DNA of 64,000 bases from Massilia atriviolacea (GTDB taxonomy: Bacteria > Pseudomonadota > Gammaproteobacteria > Burkholderiales > Burkholderiaceae_D): assembly GCF_003953935.1 (NCBI RefSeq), contig NZ_RXLQ01000011.1, forward strand, positions 151,023-215,022. The letters run 5' to 3'. The stretch's first letter is position 1. The number at the start of each line of letters is the position of its first letter. Positions 1 to 9,833 of the stretch are shown in pieces. The translations under genes were made by a program, and so were the position numbers. The notes below the pieces were generated by a model. It saw nothing but the letters and a program-made list of their open reading frames with translations. It was not told where the DNA came from and made no database searches.

Positions 1-120
1 CTGGTAGGTCTTGGGCATCGACAGGCTGACCATCAGGGTCAGCGTGACGGTGACCAGCAAGGTAGCGAGGATGATGTACTTGCGCGCATACAAAATCAGC
101 AGGAACTGGGATAGATTCAT
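1..120 (-). CDS. epsF: EpsF chain-length determinant protein, N-terminal fragment (cut by window edge)
   Basis: Only the first 40 codons lie in the window. The translation begins MNLSQFLLILYARKYIILAT and runs into a single hydrophobic segment, the usual first membrane helix of Wzz/EpsF polysaccharide co-polymerases that set chain length at the inner membrane. It starts 40 bases after the stop of epsE on the same strand, which is the eps order known from exosortase-B type clusters. The family call rests on this short stretch plus context. The rest of the gene lies beyond position 1. Confidence 0.75.
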   Translation of the reverse strand, partial: MNLSQFLLILYARKYIILATLLVTVTLTLMVSLSMPKTYQ

Positions 121-160
121 TTAGCAACTCTCAATGTGGTGCGGCGGCCCGGGCCGGCGG

Positions 161-949
161 TCAGAACCAGCTTTCCTTGACGAAAACAACATCGTCCACT
201 TGCAGCACATCGTCCTGCCTGGCGTCGATCAGGCGGATCTTGCCTTCCGCATCGCGGCGCTTGATCACCAGGCCGCGCTCGGTGCCGCGCATGGACAGGC
301 CGCCGCCGGCCGACAGGGCCTGCACCACGGTCATGCCGCGCTCGAGGCGGAAGGCGCCAGGACGCTGGACTTCGCCGTAGATATAGAACTTGGGCGCGCG
401 TTCGACGTACAGGACGTCGTTGCCGGACAGGACATAGTCCTTGTCCAGCTGGCCGTTGCGGACCATCTCGATGACATCGATTTCCTCGCGCGTGGTCTTG
501 CCGTCGCGGGTGCGGATCAGGCTCAGGCGGTCGCCGCCCTCGCTGTTGATGCCGCCGGCCATGGCCAGCAGGTCGATCAGGCTGCGCTTGCCTTCGATCG
601 GATAGCGGCCCGGGCGGTTAACCTGGCCCAGCACCGATACCTGGCGGCTCTGCACCGCGGTCACGCTGACGTTCACTTGCGGCTTCTTGACGAAGTTGCC
701 CGCTTCCAGCAGGGACGCGATCTTCTTTTCCGCCGCGGCGGCCGACAGGCCGGCCACCGGCACCTGGCCGATCAGCGGATAGCTGATGTTGCCGCTTTCG
801 CTGACGCGCGCTTCCAGGGTCAGGTCGGGGCTGCCGTAGACGGAGACCTTGAGCACGTCGCCCGGTCCGAGCGGCAGGTCGGCCGCCATGGCGGCGCCCA
901 TCGTCATCGTGGTCAGGAAAGCCATCAGGCCATGGAGCAGTTGTTTCAT
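161..949 (-). CDS. epsE: Polysaccharide export protein EpsE (Wza/SLBB family)
   Basis: A 262-residue secreted protein with a signal peptide ending near AAMAAD (about residue 22). A Poly_export domain follows, with the family opening LGPGDVLKVSVYG and RVSESGNISYPLIG at about residues 27-105. One or two SLBB-type beta-grasp segments come next, around VSVLGQVNRPGRYPIEG and IYGEVQRPGAFRLE. It should form the periplasmic and outer-membrane export channel for the exopolysaccharide and work with EpsF. There is no lipobox cysteine, unlike E. coli Wza, which is normal for the shorter EpsE type. The start follows a good GAGGTAA ribosome site. Its neighbours epsD and epsF lie 49 and 40 bases away on the same strand. 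Confidence 0.93.
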   Translation of the reverse strand: MKQLLHGLMAFLTTMTMGAAMAADLPLGPGDVLKVSVYGSPDLTLEARVSESGNISYPLIGQVPVAGLSAAAAEKKIASLLEAGNFVKKPQVNVSVTAVQSRQVSVLGQVNRPGRYPIEGKRSLIDLLAMAGGINSEGGDRLSLIRTRDGKTTREEIDVIEMVRNGQLDKDYVLSGNDVLYVERAPKFYIYGEVQRPGAFRLERGMTVVQALSAGGGLSMRGTERGLVIKRRDAEGKIRLIDARQDDVLQVDDVVFVKESWF

Positions 950-998
950 TTGCTTTACCTCTAATCAGTGTCAGTTGTCGGAACGCCGCGCGGGCCGC

Positions 999-1988
999 TT
1001 ACTTCAGGCCGGCCACGCCGCGCGCGGTGGCGGCATCGTCGGCGGCCGGGGTGGCGGCAGGCTCGGCGGGCGCCGGGGCGGCGACCGGGGCCGGCGCGGC
1101 CGGGACCGGGGTAGCCTCGGCCGGCGTGGCGGCCAGGGTCGGGGCCTTCAGGTACTCGATCTTGGCCGCGCTGCGCAAGCGCTTGAGCTCGGCATCAGCC
1201 GCATCCTTGGTGCGCTTGTTGAACAGGAACTTCTCGATCTGGGGCGCCGCCACTTCCAGCGTGGCCGGGTTGTCGCGCACGTCGACGATCGAGACCAGCA
1301 TGCTGCGCTCGCCTTCCTTGACGATGAACAGCTGGTTCTTCGGCATGCTCTTGAGCTTGGCCGACATTTCCGGCGCCAGGTCGGAGGTGGTGCGCGAAGC
1401 CTGGGTACGCAGGTACTTGACCTTGTTGGCGTCGAACCAGACGGCGACATCGTCGAGCGACTTGGCGTTCTCGGCGACGGTCTTGACTTCCTCGCTCAGG
1501 TCCTTGGTCTGGATGACCAGCTGCTTCATGTCGAACTGCTTGCGGTTGGCAAAGAAGTCCGGGTTCTTGCTGTAGTAATCGCTGACCTCGGCGGCGGTCG
1601 GACGGGCCGCGCCGCCGACTTTTTTCTGCATGTAGGCCTGGGCGATGATCAGGGCCTTGGCCCGTTCGATCGCCTGCACCACCTTGGGATCGCGGTCGGT
1701 TTTATCCTTGGCCGCCTCGTTCTGGAGCAGCTGGCGGTCGATCAGGGCTTCGACCAGCTTCTTGCTCGCTTCGGTCTGCTGGGCCGGCGGCACGTTGGCC
1801 AGCATCAGCTCCTCGCTCAGCTGCAATTCGGTGATCTCTTCCCCGTTGACGCTGACCAGCGCCTGGCCCACTTTGGGCTTGCTGTCCTTGTTGCCGCAGC
1901 CGGCCAGTCCCGCAAGCGCGACCATCAGGGCGGCGCACAGCAAGCGTTTGTGTGAAGGCGGCGACATGGCCAGGGTGGAGTTGTTCAA
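999..1988 (-). CDS. epsD: EpsD-type peptidyl-prolyl isomerase-like lipoprotein
   Basis: A 329-residue lipoprotein. The signal peptide ends in a lipobox (LAGLAGC) near residue 31. A SurA/PrsA-like parvulin fold with an N-terminal helical region follows (LSEELMLANVPPAQQTEASK), then an Ala/Pro-rich tail of about 45 residues. It matches the EpsD family found in exosortase-B eps clusters, thought to assist folding or assembly of the export machinery. Isomerase activity is inferred, not shown. The start is taken as TTG at 1988 because AGAGGA sits 5 bases upstream. An ATG seven codons further in would also give a working signal peptide. A gap of 247 bases separates it from epsB, so it may have its own promoter. 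Confidence 0.88.
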   Translation of the reverse strand: MNNSTLAMSPPSHKRLLCAALMVALAGLAGCGNKDSKPKVGQALVSVNGEEITELQLSEELMLANVPPAQQTEASKKLVEALIDRQLLQNEAAKDKTDRDPKVVQAIERAKALIIAQAYMQKKVGGAARPTAAEVSDYYSKNPDFFANRKQFDMKQLVIQTKDLSEEVKTVAENAKSLDDVAVWFDANKVKYLRTQASRTTSDLAPEMSAKLKSMPKNQLFIVKEGERSMLVSIVDVRDNPATLEVAAPQIEKFLFNKRTKDAADAELKRLRSAAKIEYLKAPTLAATPAEATPVPAAPAPVAAPAPAEPAATPAADDAATARGVAGLK

Positions 1989-2235
1989 TTTATCCTCTGA
2001 TTTTTGTTATAAAGCTTGATTAATACACAACGACATTGCCGGGATTATTACACATATCGGCAAATCGCTGCGTTTAAATGGCGCCGCTATTGCGCTCCGC
2101 ATCATGCTGTGCGGACTGTGCCCGAGCCCGTCCGCAGGGCCGTATTTTAGCGCGTTACCGATGACAGCGAAACAACTTTGCTGCACTGCCGCAGAGGCTT
2201 AAGCTTCTCTTAATCAGCCTTTGCAACAAAACAAC

Positions 2236-3618
2236 TTAATGTGCGTTCTCGCGGCTGAACACGACTTTTACCGTCTTGACGATGATCCACAGGTCGAGCC
2301 AGAGCGACCAGCTGCGCAGGTAGTCGAGGTCGTACTGGATGCGCGCTTCCATCTTGTCCAGGGTTTCGGTCTCGCCACGCATGCCGTTGACCTGGGCCCA
2401 GCCGGTGATGCCGGGCTTGACCTTGTGGCGCAGCATGTAGCCCTTGATCAGCTTGCGGTACTGCTCGTTGTGCGCCACCGCGTGCGGGCGCGGGCCGACG
2501 ATGCTCATGCGCCCCTGCAGCACGTTGAAGAACTGGGGCAGCTCGTCCAGCGAACTCTTGCGCAGGAAGGCGCCGACCCGGGTGATGCGCTGGTCGCCCT
2601 TGCGCGCCTGCACCACGGTGTCGCCGTTTTCGGTCACGGTCATGGAGCGGAACTTGTAGACGATGATTTCTTCGCCGTACAGGCCGTAGCGGCGCTGGCG
2701 GAAGATCACCGGCCCCGGCGAGGTGAACTTCACGGCGGCGGCGATCACCAGCATGATCGGCAGCAGCAGCAGCTGGATCACCAGGCCGAGCACGATGTCG
2801 CTGGTGCGCTTGATCATGCTGTTCAGGCCCATGAACGGGGTTTCGCAGATGGCGATCACGGGCATGCCGCCGACATTGTCGAAGCGCGCCTGCATCAGGT
2901 CGAACACATAGATATCGGGCAGGAAGTAGACCGAGGCCGTGGTGTCCTGCAGCTCGTCGAGCAGCTTGCGGATGCGCGGCTGGGCCGAAATCGGCTGGCT
3001 GATGAAGATCATCTTGATGTTATGTTCGCGCACATAGGCGGCGATGTCGGCCATCTTGCCCAGCATCGGATGACGCAGGTTGGCCGGATGGCGGTCTTCG
3101 GTGCGGTCGTCGAAAAAGCCGTGCATCTGCATGAACAGATTCTTGTGGCGCTCGCAGATGCCGGCGAACTTGAGGCCGACGTCGTTGGCGCCGATCACCA
3201 CCACCGAGCGCATCTCGGTATTGTTGCCGGGGCCGACAGAAACGCGCCGCACCGCCAGGTGGCTGACCAGCATCACGACCGGGGTGGCGACGAACCAGGC
3301 CAGCACCACCTCGGTGTCGTAATAACCGGACAGGCCGCTGGCCGAACCGAGGAACAGCAGCACGCACACGGTCAGCACCCAGCCGAACACGGTGTCGCGC
3401 ACATACGCGACCATGCGCCCGCTGCGCCAGGTGCGGTAGGGATCGACGTGCTGGTAGACGGCCGAGGACACGAAGAAGGCGAGAATCATCAATACCAGCG
3501 AGTAACCCGTGAATGGCTCATGGAAGAACATCGAGGAGACATACAGGGTCCCCATGATGATCAGGGGATCGAGCACGCGCTGGAAAAACGAAATTAAGGG
3601 GATGTCATTGACCGTCAT
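2236..3618 (-). CDS. epsB: Undecaprenyl-phosphate glucose phosphotransferase EpsB (WcaJ family)
   Basis: A 460-residue polyisoprenyl-phosphate hexose-1-phosphate transferase that should load the first sugar onto undecaprenyl phosphate at the inner membrane. The N-terminal half has four to five membrane helices and a Rossmann-like CoA_binding_3 region (VVVIGANDVGLKFAGI). The C-terminal 190 residues are the bacterial sugar transferase domain, with KRTSDIVLG, the SPGPVIFRQRRYG loop, YKFRSM and KPGITGWAQVNG. The open frame runs on upstream through epsL. The ATG at 3618 was chosen because the domain begins there (MTVNDIPLISFFQ) and because it leaves an 8-base gap to the epsL stop. A GTG two codons upstream is the alternative. 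Confidence 0.92.
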   Translation of the reverse strand: MTVNDIPLISFFQRVLDPLIIMGTLYVSSMFFHEPFTGYSLVLMILAFFVSSAVYQHVDPYRTWRSGRMVAYVRDTVFGWVLTVCVLLFLGSASGLSGYYDTEVVLAWFVATPVVMLVSHLAVRRVSVGPGNNTEMRSVVVIGANDVGLKFAGICERHKNLFMQMHGFFDDRTEDRHPANLRHPMLGKMADIAAYVREHNIKMIFISQPISAQPRIRKLLDELQDTTASVYFLPDIYVFDLMQARFDNVGGMPVIAICETPFMGLNSMIKRTSDIVLGLVIQLLLLPIMLVIAAAVKFTSPGPVIFRQRRYGLYGEEIIVYKFRSMTVTENGDTVVQARKGDQRITRVGAFLRKSSLDELPQFFNVLQGRMSIVGPRPHAVAHNEQYRKLIKGYMLRHKVKPGITGWAQVNGMRGETETLDKMEARIQYDLDYLRSWSLWLDLWIIVKTVKVVFSRENAH

Positions 3619-3626
3619 GGGCACCT

Positions 3627-4859
3627 TTAGAACTGCGCATTGGCGTTCACGGAAACTGTGTTCGCCTTGAAGCTTCCATTGCCGAGGAACTGAGCGCCGC
3701 TGCGGTCCTGGTGGATGAAAGAGGTAGAAAATTGCACTGTTTGCAGGGGCGACCAGGTCGCGCCCACGGTGGCCTGGCGCAGCGTGTCGCTCAGGTCCTC
3801 CGGCGAATTGTTCAGCAGCCTGCCCTCGTAGGAGCGCTGCTCCACGCTCAGGCTGGCGTCCACGCGCACCTTGGCGCTGGCGTCCCAGCTGGCGCCGGCG
3901 CTGGCGCCGCGGTTCAGGCTGAACGTGTAGTAGTAGTTCTCGATCGCAGAAAACTCGCGCCACGCGGCGCCGTTGAGGCGCAGCTTCTGGCGCGGATTGA
4001 AGCTGGCCGTGACGCGCCCGTTGAAGCCGCTGACATCGCGCGGCCCGGACTGCGCGTTCTTGCGCCTGGCGTAGCCGGCCAGGGTCTGCACGGTGGTGGT
4101 CGGGGTGACGCGCCACAGCACGCGCGCCTTGAGTTCATCCTGCTCGTAATCGTCGTCGCGCACCACGCCGGACAGGATGCGCTGGTTCAGGTACTTGCCG
4201 CTCAGGCGGCGCACGACCAGGCCGGCGGTGCTGCCGCTGCGCGGCAGGTAGTCGAAGCCGGCCTCGAGCGCGTCTTCGGTGCGGTCGTTGTAGCGCTGCA
4301 CCGCCAGTTCATATGTGAATTTGTCGCGCGAGGCGGCCCCGCGCAGGCGCCAGCTCGGGTGCATGCGCCAGGCGGCATCGACAAACTGGCGGCGCTGCAC
4401 GCGCAGATTGCGTTCGCGGCTCTGGAAATCGGTGTACGGCGCCAGGGTCTGGGCGTAGGTGGCGCCCAGCGCGCCCTCGAGATGGTTGGCCAGCTGCCAG
4501 TTCCAGGTGCCCTGGAAATCCTTGCCGTCGTAATCGAGCTGCTTGAAGTGCGAAAACGCCACCTTCGACAGCTTGCCCTGGGCCTGGATGCGCTGGCGGC
4601 TGTAGGTCTTGTCGAACAGCACCCCGACCACGCTCTGGCGCGCCGAATCGCTGCGCTGCCTGTCGTATCCGGGCGACTCATCCGGCAGGCGGAACAGGTT
4701 GTCGTCATAGAAATAGCCGAGGCCGCCATAGACGTGCAGCGCATCGGACGGTCCGGCCCAGGCCGGGCCGCCGGCGACGGCGCCCAGGGCAAGGACCAAG
4801 GCGACGGCGCCCTGGGCGCGGCGCGGACGGTGCGGATGTGGAAGCAAGGGTGAAGGCAT
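3627..4859 (-). CDS. epsL: EpsL, exosortase-B-associated outer-membrane polysaccharide protein
   Basis: A 410-residue protein with a long basic N-region and a signal peptide cleaved near GPAWAG (residue 35). The rest is alternating beta strands ending in the aromatic C-terminal residue (NANAQF) typical of outer-membrane barrels. It matches the EpsL family that accompanies EpsB, EpsD, EpsE and EpsF in eps loci. Its exact role, possibly secretion or surface retention of the polymer, is unknown for the family. It lies 8 bases upstream of epsB and 40 bases downstream of the CAAX-protease-like gene, so all three probably share a transcript. Confidence 0.87.
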   Translation of the reverse strand: MPSPLLPHPHRPRRAQGAVALVLALGAVAGGPAWAGPSDALHVYGGLGYFYDDNLFRLPDESPGYDRQRSDSARQSVVGVLFDKTYSRQRIQAQGKLSKVAFSHFKQLDYDGKDFQGTWNWQLANHLEGALGATYAQTLAPYTDFQSRERNLRVQRRQFVDAAWRMHPSWRLRGAASRDKFTYELAVQRYNDRTEDALEAGFDYLPRSGSTAGLVVRRLSGKYLNQRILSGVVRDDDYEQDELKARVLWRVTPTTTVQTLAGYARRKNAQSGPRDVSGFNGRVTASFNPRQKLRLNGAAWREFSAIENYYYTFSLNRGASAGASWDASAKVRVDASLSVEQRSYEGRLLNNSPEDLSDTLRQATVGATWSPLQTVQFSTSFIHQDRSGAQFLGNGSFKANTVSVNANAQF

Positions 4860-4899
4860 TTGTTAGTCTTTGTTCAAGTCATATCGAATTGGCGAGATA

Positions 4900-5619
4900 T
4901 TACCAGTATGTCCAATGTCCCGTTCGCACAATCCACACCCCGAGCAGGCCGTTGGTCACGGCGTGCGCGAGGATGGACGACCACAGGCTGCGTTGTTTCA
5001 TGTACAACAGGGAATAGGCGGCGCCGGCGACCATCCCGGCCAGCCACAGGTTATGCTCAAATCCAAACAGCACGATCCCGATCGCCAGACTTTTCAGGCT
5101 TATTTGTGCTGGATCAAGCGCTTGAAACCGATCCGAATCGATCCAGCGCATCAGGAACGAGCGCCAGAACAGCTCTTCCATGACCGGCACCACCAGGGCC
5201 GCGCCGGCGATGCGCACCGCCACCATCAGCCAGTCGACCCGGCCGCCGGTGGTGGGATCGAAGCCATCTGGCGAGCCGATCATCATCCAGCTGGCGTTCA
5301 GGCTGACCCACAGCACCAGCACCACCACGCCGGTGACGACTGCCACGGCGCTGGCGAGCAGGCCCAGGTCCCAGCGGTGCAGTTCGGTGTAGTCGCGCCA
5401 GAAAAAGGCCAGGGTGGCCAGCACGGCGCCGATCTTGAGGGCGTACATCCAGCGCAAGGCCTGGACCTCAAAGCCCAGGCGGGTCAGCCCGTCGACCGCG
5501 ATGATGAAGAAGATATAAACCAGGAAAGGCAGGATGCGCGCCCATGCCGCGCGGCTGAACATCGGAACGTTGGCAGCGGCGCTCGCCGCCAGGTCGTGTT
5601 GTTCATTGCGTTCGGACAT
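4900..5619 (-). CDS. CAAX prenyl protease-related membrane protein (exosortase-associated, CPBP family)
   Basis: A 239-residue integral membrane protein with about six hydrophobic helices. It carries the three CPBP/Abi motifs: EELFWRSF with the paired glutamates and arginine (about residue 148), FGFEHNLW with a histidine, and a late histidine in ILAHAVTNGLLG. This matches the exosortase-linked CAAX-protease-related subgroup that often sits beside eps/PEP-CTERM genes. The substrate is unknown and protease activity is inferred from the family. It lies between uup and epsL with gaps of about 50 and 40 bases, so it is probably co-transcribed with the eps genes. Confidence 0.85.
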   Translation of the reverse strand: MSERNEQHDLAASAAANVPMFSRAAWARILPFLVYIFFIIAVDGLTRLGFEVQALRWMYALKIGAVLATLAFFWRDYTELHRWDLGLLASAVAVVTGVVVLVLWVSLNASWMMIGSPDGFDPTTGGRVDWLMVAVRIAGAALVVPVMEELFWRSFLMRWIDSDRFQALDPAQISLKSLAIGIVLFGFEHNLWLAGMVAGAAYSLLYMKQRSLWSSILAHAVTNGLLGVWIVRTGHWTYW

Positions 5620-5670
5620 GGTTCTTCATCTGCCAGGCGGTCTGCCTGCTCCTGTTTTATGCGTTGGTGA

Positions 5671-7566
<1,896 letters not shown>

Positions 7567-7690
7567 AGAGAGTGAGTGCGCAGGCAGGAGAACCGGCCGG
7601 ATGATTGAATGAAGCACGCATTGTACCGACTTGGGGCAGGCACAAGCCACTTTGACCTTATTTTGACCCATTCAGGGGGCAAACCTCGGC

Positions 7691-7696
7691 TATAAT
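7691..7696 (+). promoter_or_regulatory. Probable -10 box in front of tRNA-Arg
   Basis: A perfect TATAAT lies 61 bases upstream of the mature tRNA 5' end, in the divergent gap between uup and the tRNA. Two TTGACC-like hexamers occur upstream, but their spacing to this box is longer than ideal, so only the -10 is called. Confidence 0.5.
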
Positions 7697-7757
7697 TGCG
7701 GTCGATTCACGACACCGGGCCAGCCAAGGCGGGCGCCGATCGCCGAATCAGCAGCGT

Positions 7758-7832
7758 CTCTCCGTAGCACAATGGATAGTGCACATGCCTCCTAAGCGTG
7801 GGATACAAGTTCGATTCTTGTCGGAGGGACCA
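7758..7832 (+). tRNA. tRNA-Arg (anticodon CCT)
   Basis: The cloverleaf can be folded by hand. A 7-bp acceptor stem (CTCTCCG with CGGAGGG) includes one wobble pair. The D stem is GCAC/GTGC. The anticodon stem is CATGC/GCGTG with loop CTCCTAA, giving anticodon CCT (reads AGG). The T stem is ACAAG/CTTGT with loop TTCGATT. The discriminator A is followed by an encoded CCA. Length is 75 bases including CCA. No integrated element or attachment-site duplication is seen at its 3' end. Confidence 0.95.
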
Positions 7833-7878
7833 TTGATTCTGCCTGCCTGTCCCCCTTCCCCTTTTTACTCAGCCTCCC

Positions 7879-8157
7879 TCATAGACACTTGAATGTGATC
7901 TCGGCCGACGATGTCCGCGCGAACGGAATGGCATTCTTGCCCTCACCACTGATCAGTTCCAGCGTTTTGTTGTTTTTAGCGCAAAAGGCGACGCCCTCCT
8001 GGATCAGGTCTGCCTTGACGGTGGCGCCGGAGACGAACATGCCGCCGCCGCTGGTTTTGGCGATCATATAGGTATCTTTGCCGGTTTGAACCGGACCAGA
8101 CGAGCTGCAGGCGACCAGACAGGCAGCCGTCAAGATGAACATCAGGGATGTGCGCAT
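7879..8157 (-). CDS. Small putative lipoprotein, unknown function
   Basis: A 92-residue protein with a classic lipoprotein signal (MRTSLMFILTAACLVACSSS), lipidated cysteine at about residue 17 and serines after it. The mature part is about 75 residues with two further cysteines, near the middle and close to the C-terminus (FKCL), which could form a disulfide. No family with a known function is recognised. It stands alone between the tRNA (plus) and a small minus-strand gene 194 bases upstream. The codon use fits the surrounding genome and the Shine-Dalgarno (GGGAAAG) is moderate. Confidence 0.8.
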   Translation of the reverse strand: MRTSLMFILTAACLVACSSSGPVQTGKDTYMIAKTSGGGMFVSGATVKADLIQEGVAFCAKNNKTLELISGEGKNAIPFARTSSAEITFKCL

Positions 8158-8221
8158 AGCGTCTTTCCAGGGAGGGTCGCCGGCCTGGCGGCCAGGCGCG
8201 CGATGTAGGAGCTTGGGGTGA

Positions 8222-8283
8222 TCGGCCTACTGGCCGACATCTGAACTATTTCTTATTTGAAATAGATATTGTATCTTAAGATA
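8222..8283. other. Cluster of three short inverted repeats
   Basis: Three inverted repeats follow one another: TCGGCC-TACT-GGCCGA at 8222-8237, CTATTTC-TTATTT-GAAATAG at 8246-8265, and the perfect palindrome TATCTTAAGATA at 8272-8283. They lie between the small gene ending at 8352 and the lipoprotein starting at 8157, both on minus. They could be a terminator plus an operator or promoter region. None is followed by a convincing T-run. Confidence 0.35.
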
Positions 8284-8351
8284 GGCGCACCGGGTCAGTG
8301 GATGGGTTGGCGCCGACGCCAACCGCACATGCTCCATCAGCGTTGGCACGG

Positions 8352-8606
8352 TCAGTCAGTTACCAGCCTGATGTAAGGCCAGCTATCGAGTTCCATGGAC
8401 AGGAGTTTGTCGGAAATGGCGCTGCGCGCAGCGCCCAGGCGGTCGATCTTGGCCTCGCTCGGATGATAATCGTCGTCGATGTGGAGATTGACCCACACAG
8501 CCGGCATGCCCGTCGAGTCCGGTGAAAATTTCACGTCGAACTTTTTAATATCATCAGGCAGCGCAATGCTACTGATTGCATCGAGAATGCGTTTTTCGTC
8601 GTCCAT
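8352..8606 (-). CDS. Small conserved-looking protein of unknown function
   Basis: An 84-residue acidic soluble protein beginning MDDEKRILDAISSI and ending DSWPYIRLVTD. The ATG at 8606 is preceded by GGAGGTTGGAGAA, a strong ribosome site, so it was preferred over the longer frame that runs to 8927. The pattern (short helical start, strand with paired aspartates HIDDDYHP, helix, WPYIR end) recalls small proteins found next to HEPN or nucleotidyltransferase genes, but no such partner is recognisable here. The in-frame stretch just upstream (about 8607-8750) also reads as plausible protein and could be the C-terminal remnant of a lost partner or part of a longer form. Function unknown. Confidence 0.6.
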   Translation of the reverse strand: MDDEKRILDAISSIALPDDIKKFDVKFSPDSTGMPAVWVNLHIDDDYHPSEAKIDRLGAARSAISDKLLSMELDSWPYIRLVTD

Positions 8607-8820
8607 TTCTCCAACCTCCGTCAACGCCCTATTATATGCCGCAAGGTCGCACCGGGCGTCGGACAAAACTTGAATCACCTCGTCAGAAAATCCCTCAACT
8701 GGCTTCGGAAAAGCGGTGAGGCGCCCTGTTCGCAGCGGCGCCATCGGGAGAAAGCGCAGGCGATGGCAACGCAGCGATGCGAGCTGCCTCGCGCAGGCCG
8801 CCTCGCTTGCCCACCTCATA

Positions 8821-9756
8821 TCAGGACGGCGCGCGCAAGGGCACAAAGCGCTGCCACAGCTTGCGCAGCTTGCCGCCCGCTTGCTCGCTGCGGGCAGCGA
8901 GGTAGCCGCGCACGAAGCCGGTGCCATCCTTGAGGCCGGGGTCGGCCTCGCCCAGTTGCGCCAGCAGGCCGTCCGCCACGCTGGCGTCGTTCATCAAGCC
9001 CAGTTCATCCTGCAGTCCGGCCAGCGCCCTGACGTACGGCCGCACGGTCTTCCGGGGATACAGCGAGGCGAAGAATTCGGCGGCGTAGCGGGTTTTCTTG
9101 GCGGCGATGCGCACCCGGTGGCGTGCTTCCGGATTCGCATCCTTTAACTTGCGGCCGCGCTTGAGCAGGCGCTGCTGGTCCTTTTCGAGAATCCCCTTCG
9201 CAAAGTCGGCAACCCGCATCTTCAGACGCACCCGGTCCGCCGGCAACTGCATCGCGCGCCAGCCGCGCTCGTCCAGCCAGCGCTCCAGGTGGCCGATCAG
9301 GTCCTGGTAGCGTTCGGACGCGACCGCCGCGCCGGCGACCGCGTGCAAGGCGTTGGCCTTGTCGGCTGCGGCCAGTTGCACCGGCACCAGCGGCGCCAGC
9401 CCAGCGACGCTGGCGGCGATGCGCGGCAAGGTCGAGCCGGCCAGCACATCCCAGTCGCGCGCCGGTCCCAGTTGCGCCACCAGCCAGTCCAGCTCCTGAC
9501 GCAGCGCCAGCGGCAGGCTCAGCACCTCATCGAACATGCCGAGGGCCGAGCGCAGGCGGCGCAGGCCGACCCGCATCTGGTGCAGGCTCTCGACATCGTG
9601 ATACTTGATGACTCCGGTTTCGTTGGCTTCGATCTGGTCGAGGCAATTGCGCATGATGGCCTGGAAGGCTTTCTCGACGTTCATGCGCGGCGACAGCGTG
9701 AGCGCGTGAGCCCTCACCGCCTTGGGCGTGGTGGGAAATCTGACTGCGGTATCCAT
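8821..9756 (-). CDS. CHAD domain protein
   Basis: A 311-residue all-helical cytoplasmic protein covered by a CHAD domain. The conserved histidine and basic clusters are present: HQMRVGLRRLRSAL at about residue 59, and HRVRIAAKKTRYAAEFF at about residue 222. CHAD domains bind inorganic polyphosphate and often target proteins to polyphosphate granules. There is no CYTH triphosphatase domain in this protein or next to it. It sits 77 bases downstream of the MscS gene on the same strand, so the two may be co-transcribed. Confidence 0.9.
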   Translation of the reverse strand: MDTAVRFPTTPKAVRAHALTLSPRMNVEKAFQAIMRNCLDQIEANETGVIKYHDVESLHQMRVGLRRLRSALGMFDEVLSLPLALRQELDWLVAQLGPARDWDVLAGSTLPRIAASVAGLAPLVPVQLAAADKANALHAVAGAAVASERYQDLIGHLERWLDERGWRAMQLPADRVRLKMRVADFAKGILEKDQQRLLKRGRKLKDANPEARHRVRIAAKKTRYAAEFFASLYPRKTVRPYVRALAGLQDELGLMNDASVADGLLAQLGEADPGLKDGTGFVRGYLAARSEQAGGKLRKLWQRFVPLRAPS

Positions 9757-9833
9757 ATGGCGTGTTCCTCCTTGAAGACATTGTGCGCGGAAACGTCCTT
9801 CGATGCCATTTCCTTACCGCTGCAAAAGACTTG

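Noticed and set aside
7758..7878. Integrated element at the tRNA-Arg gene
   Set aside because: No integrase, no repeated tRNA 3' end and no change in base composition are seen next to the tRNA.
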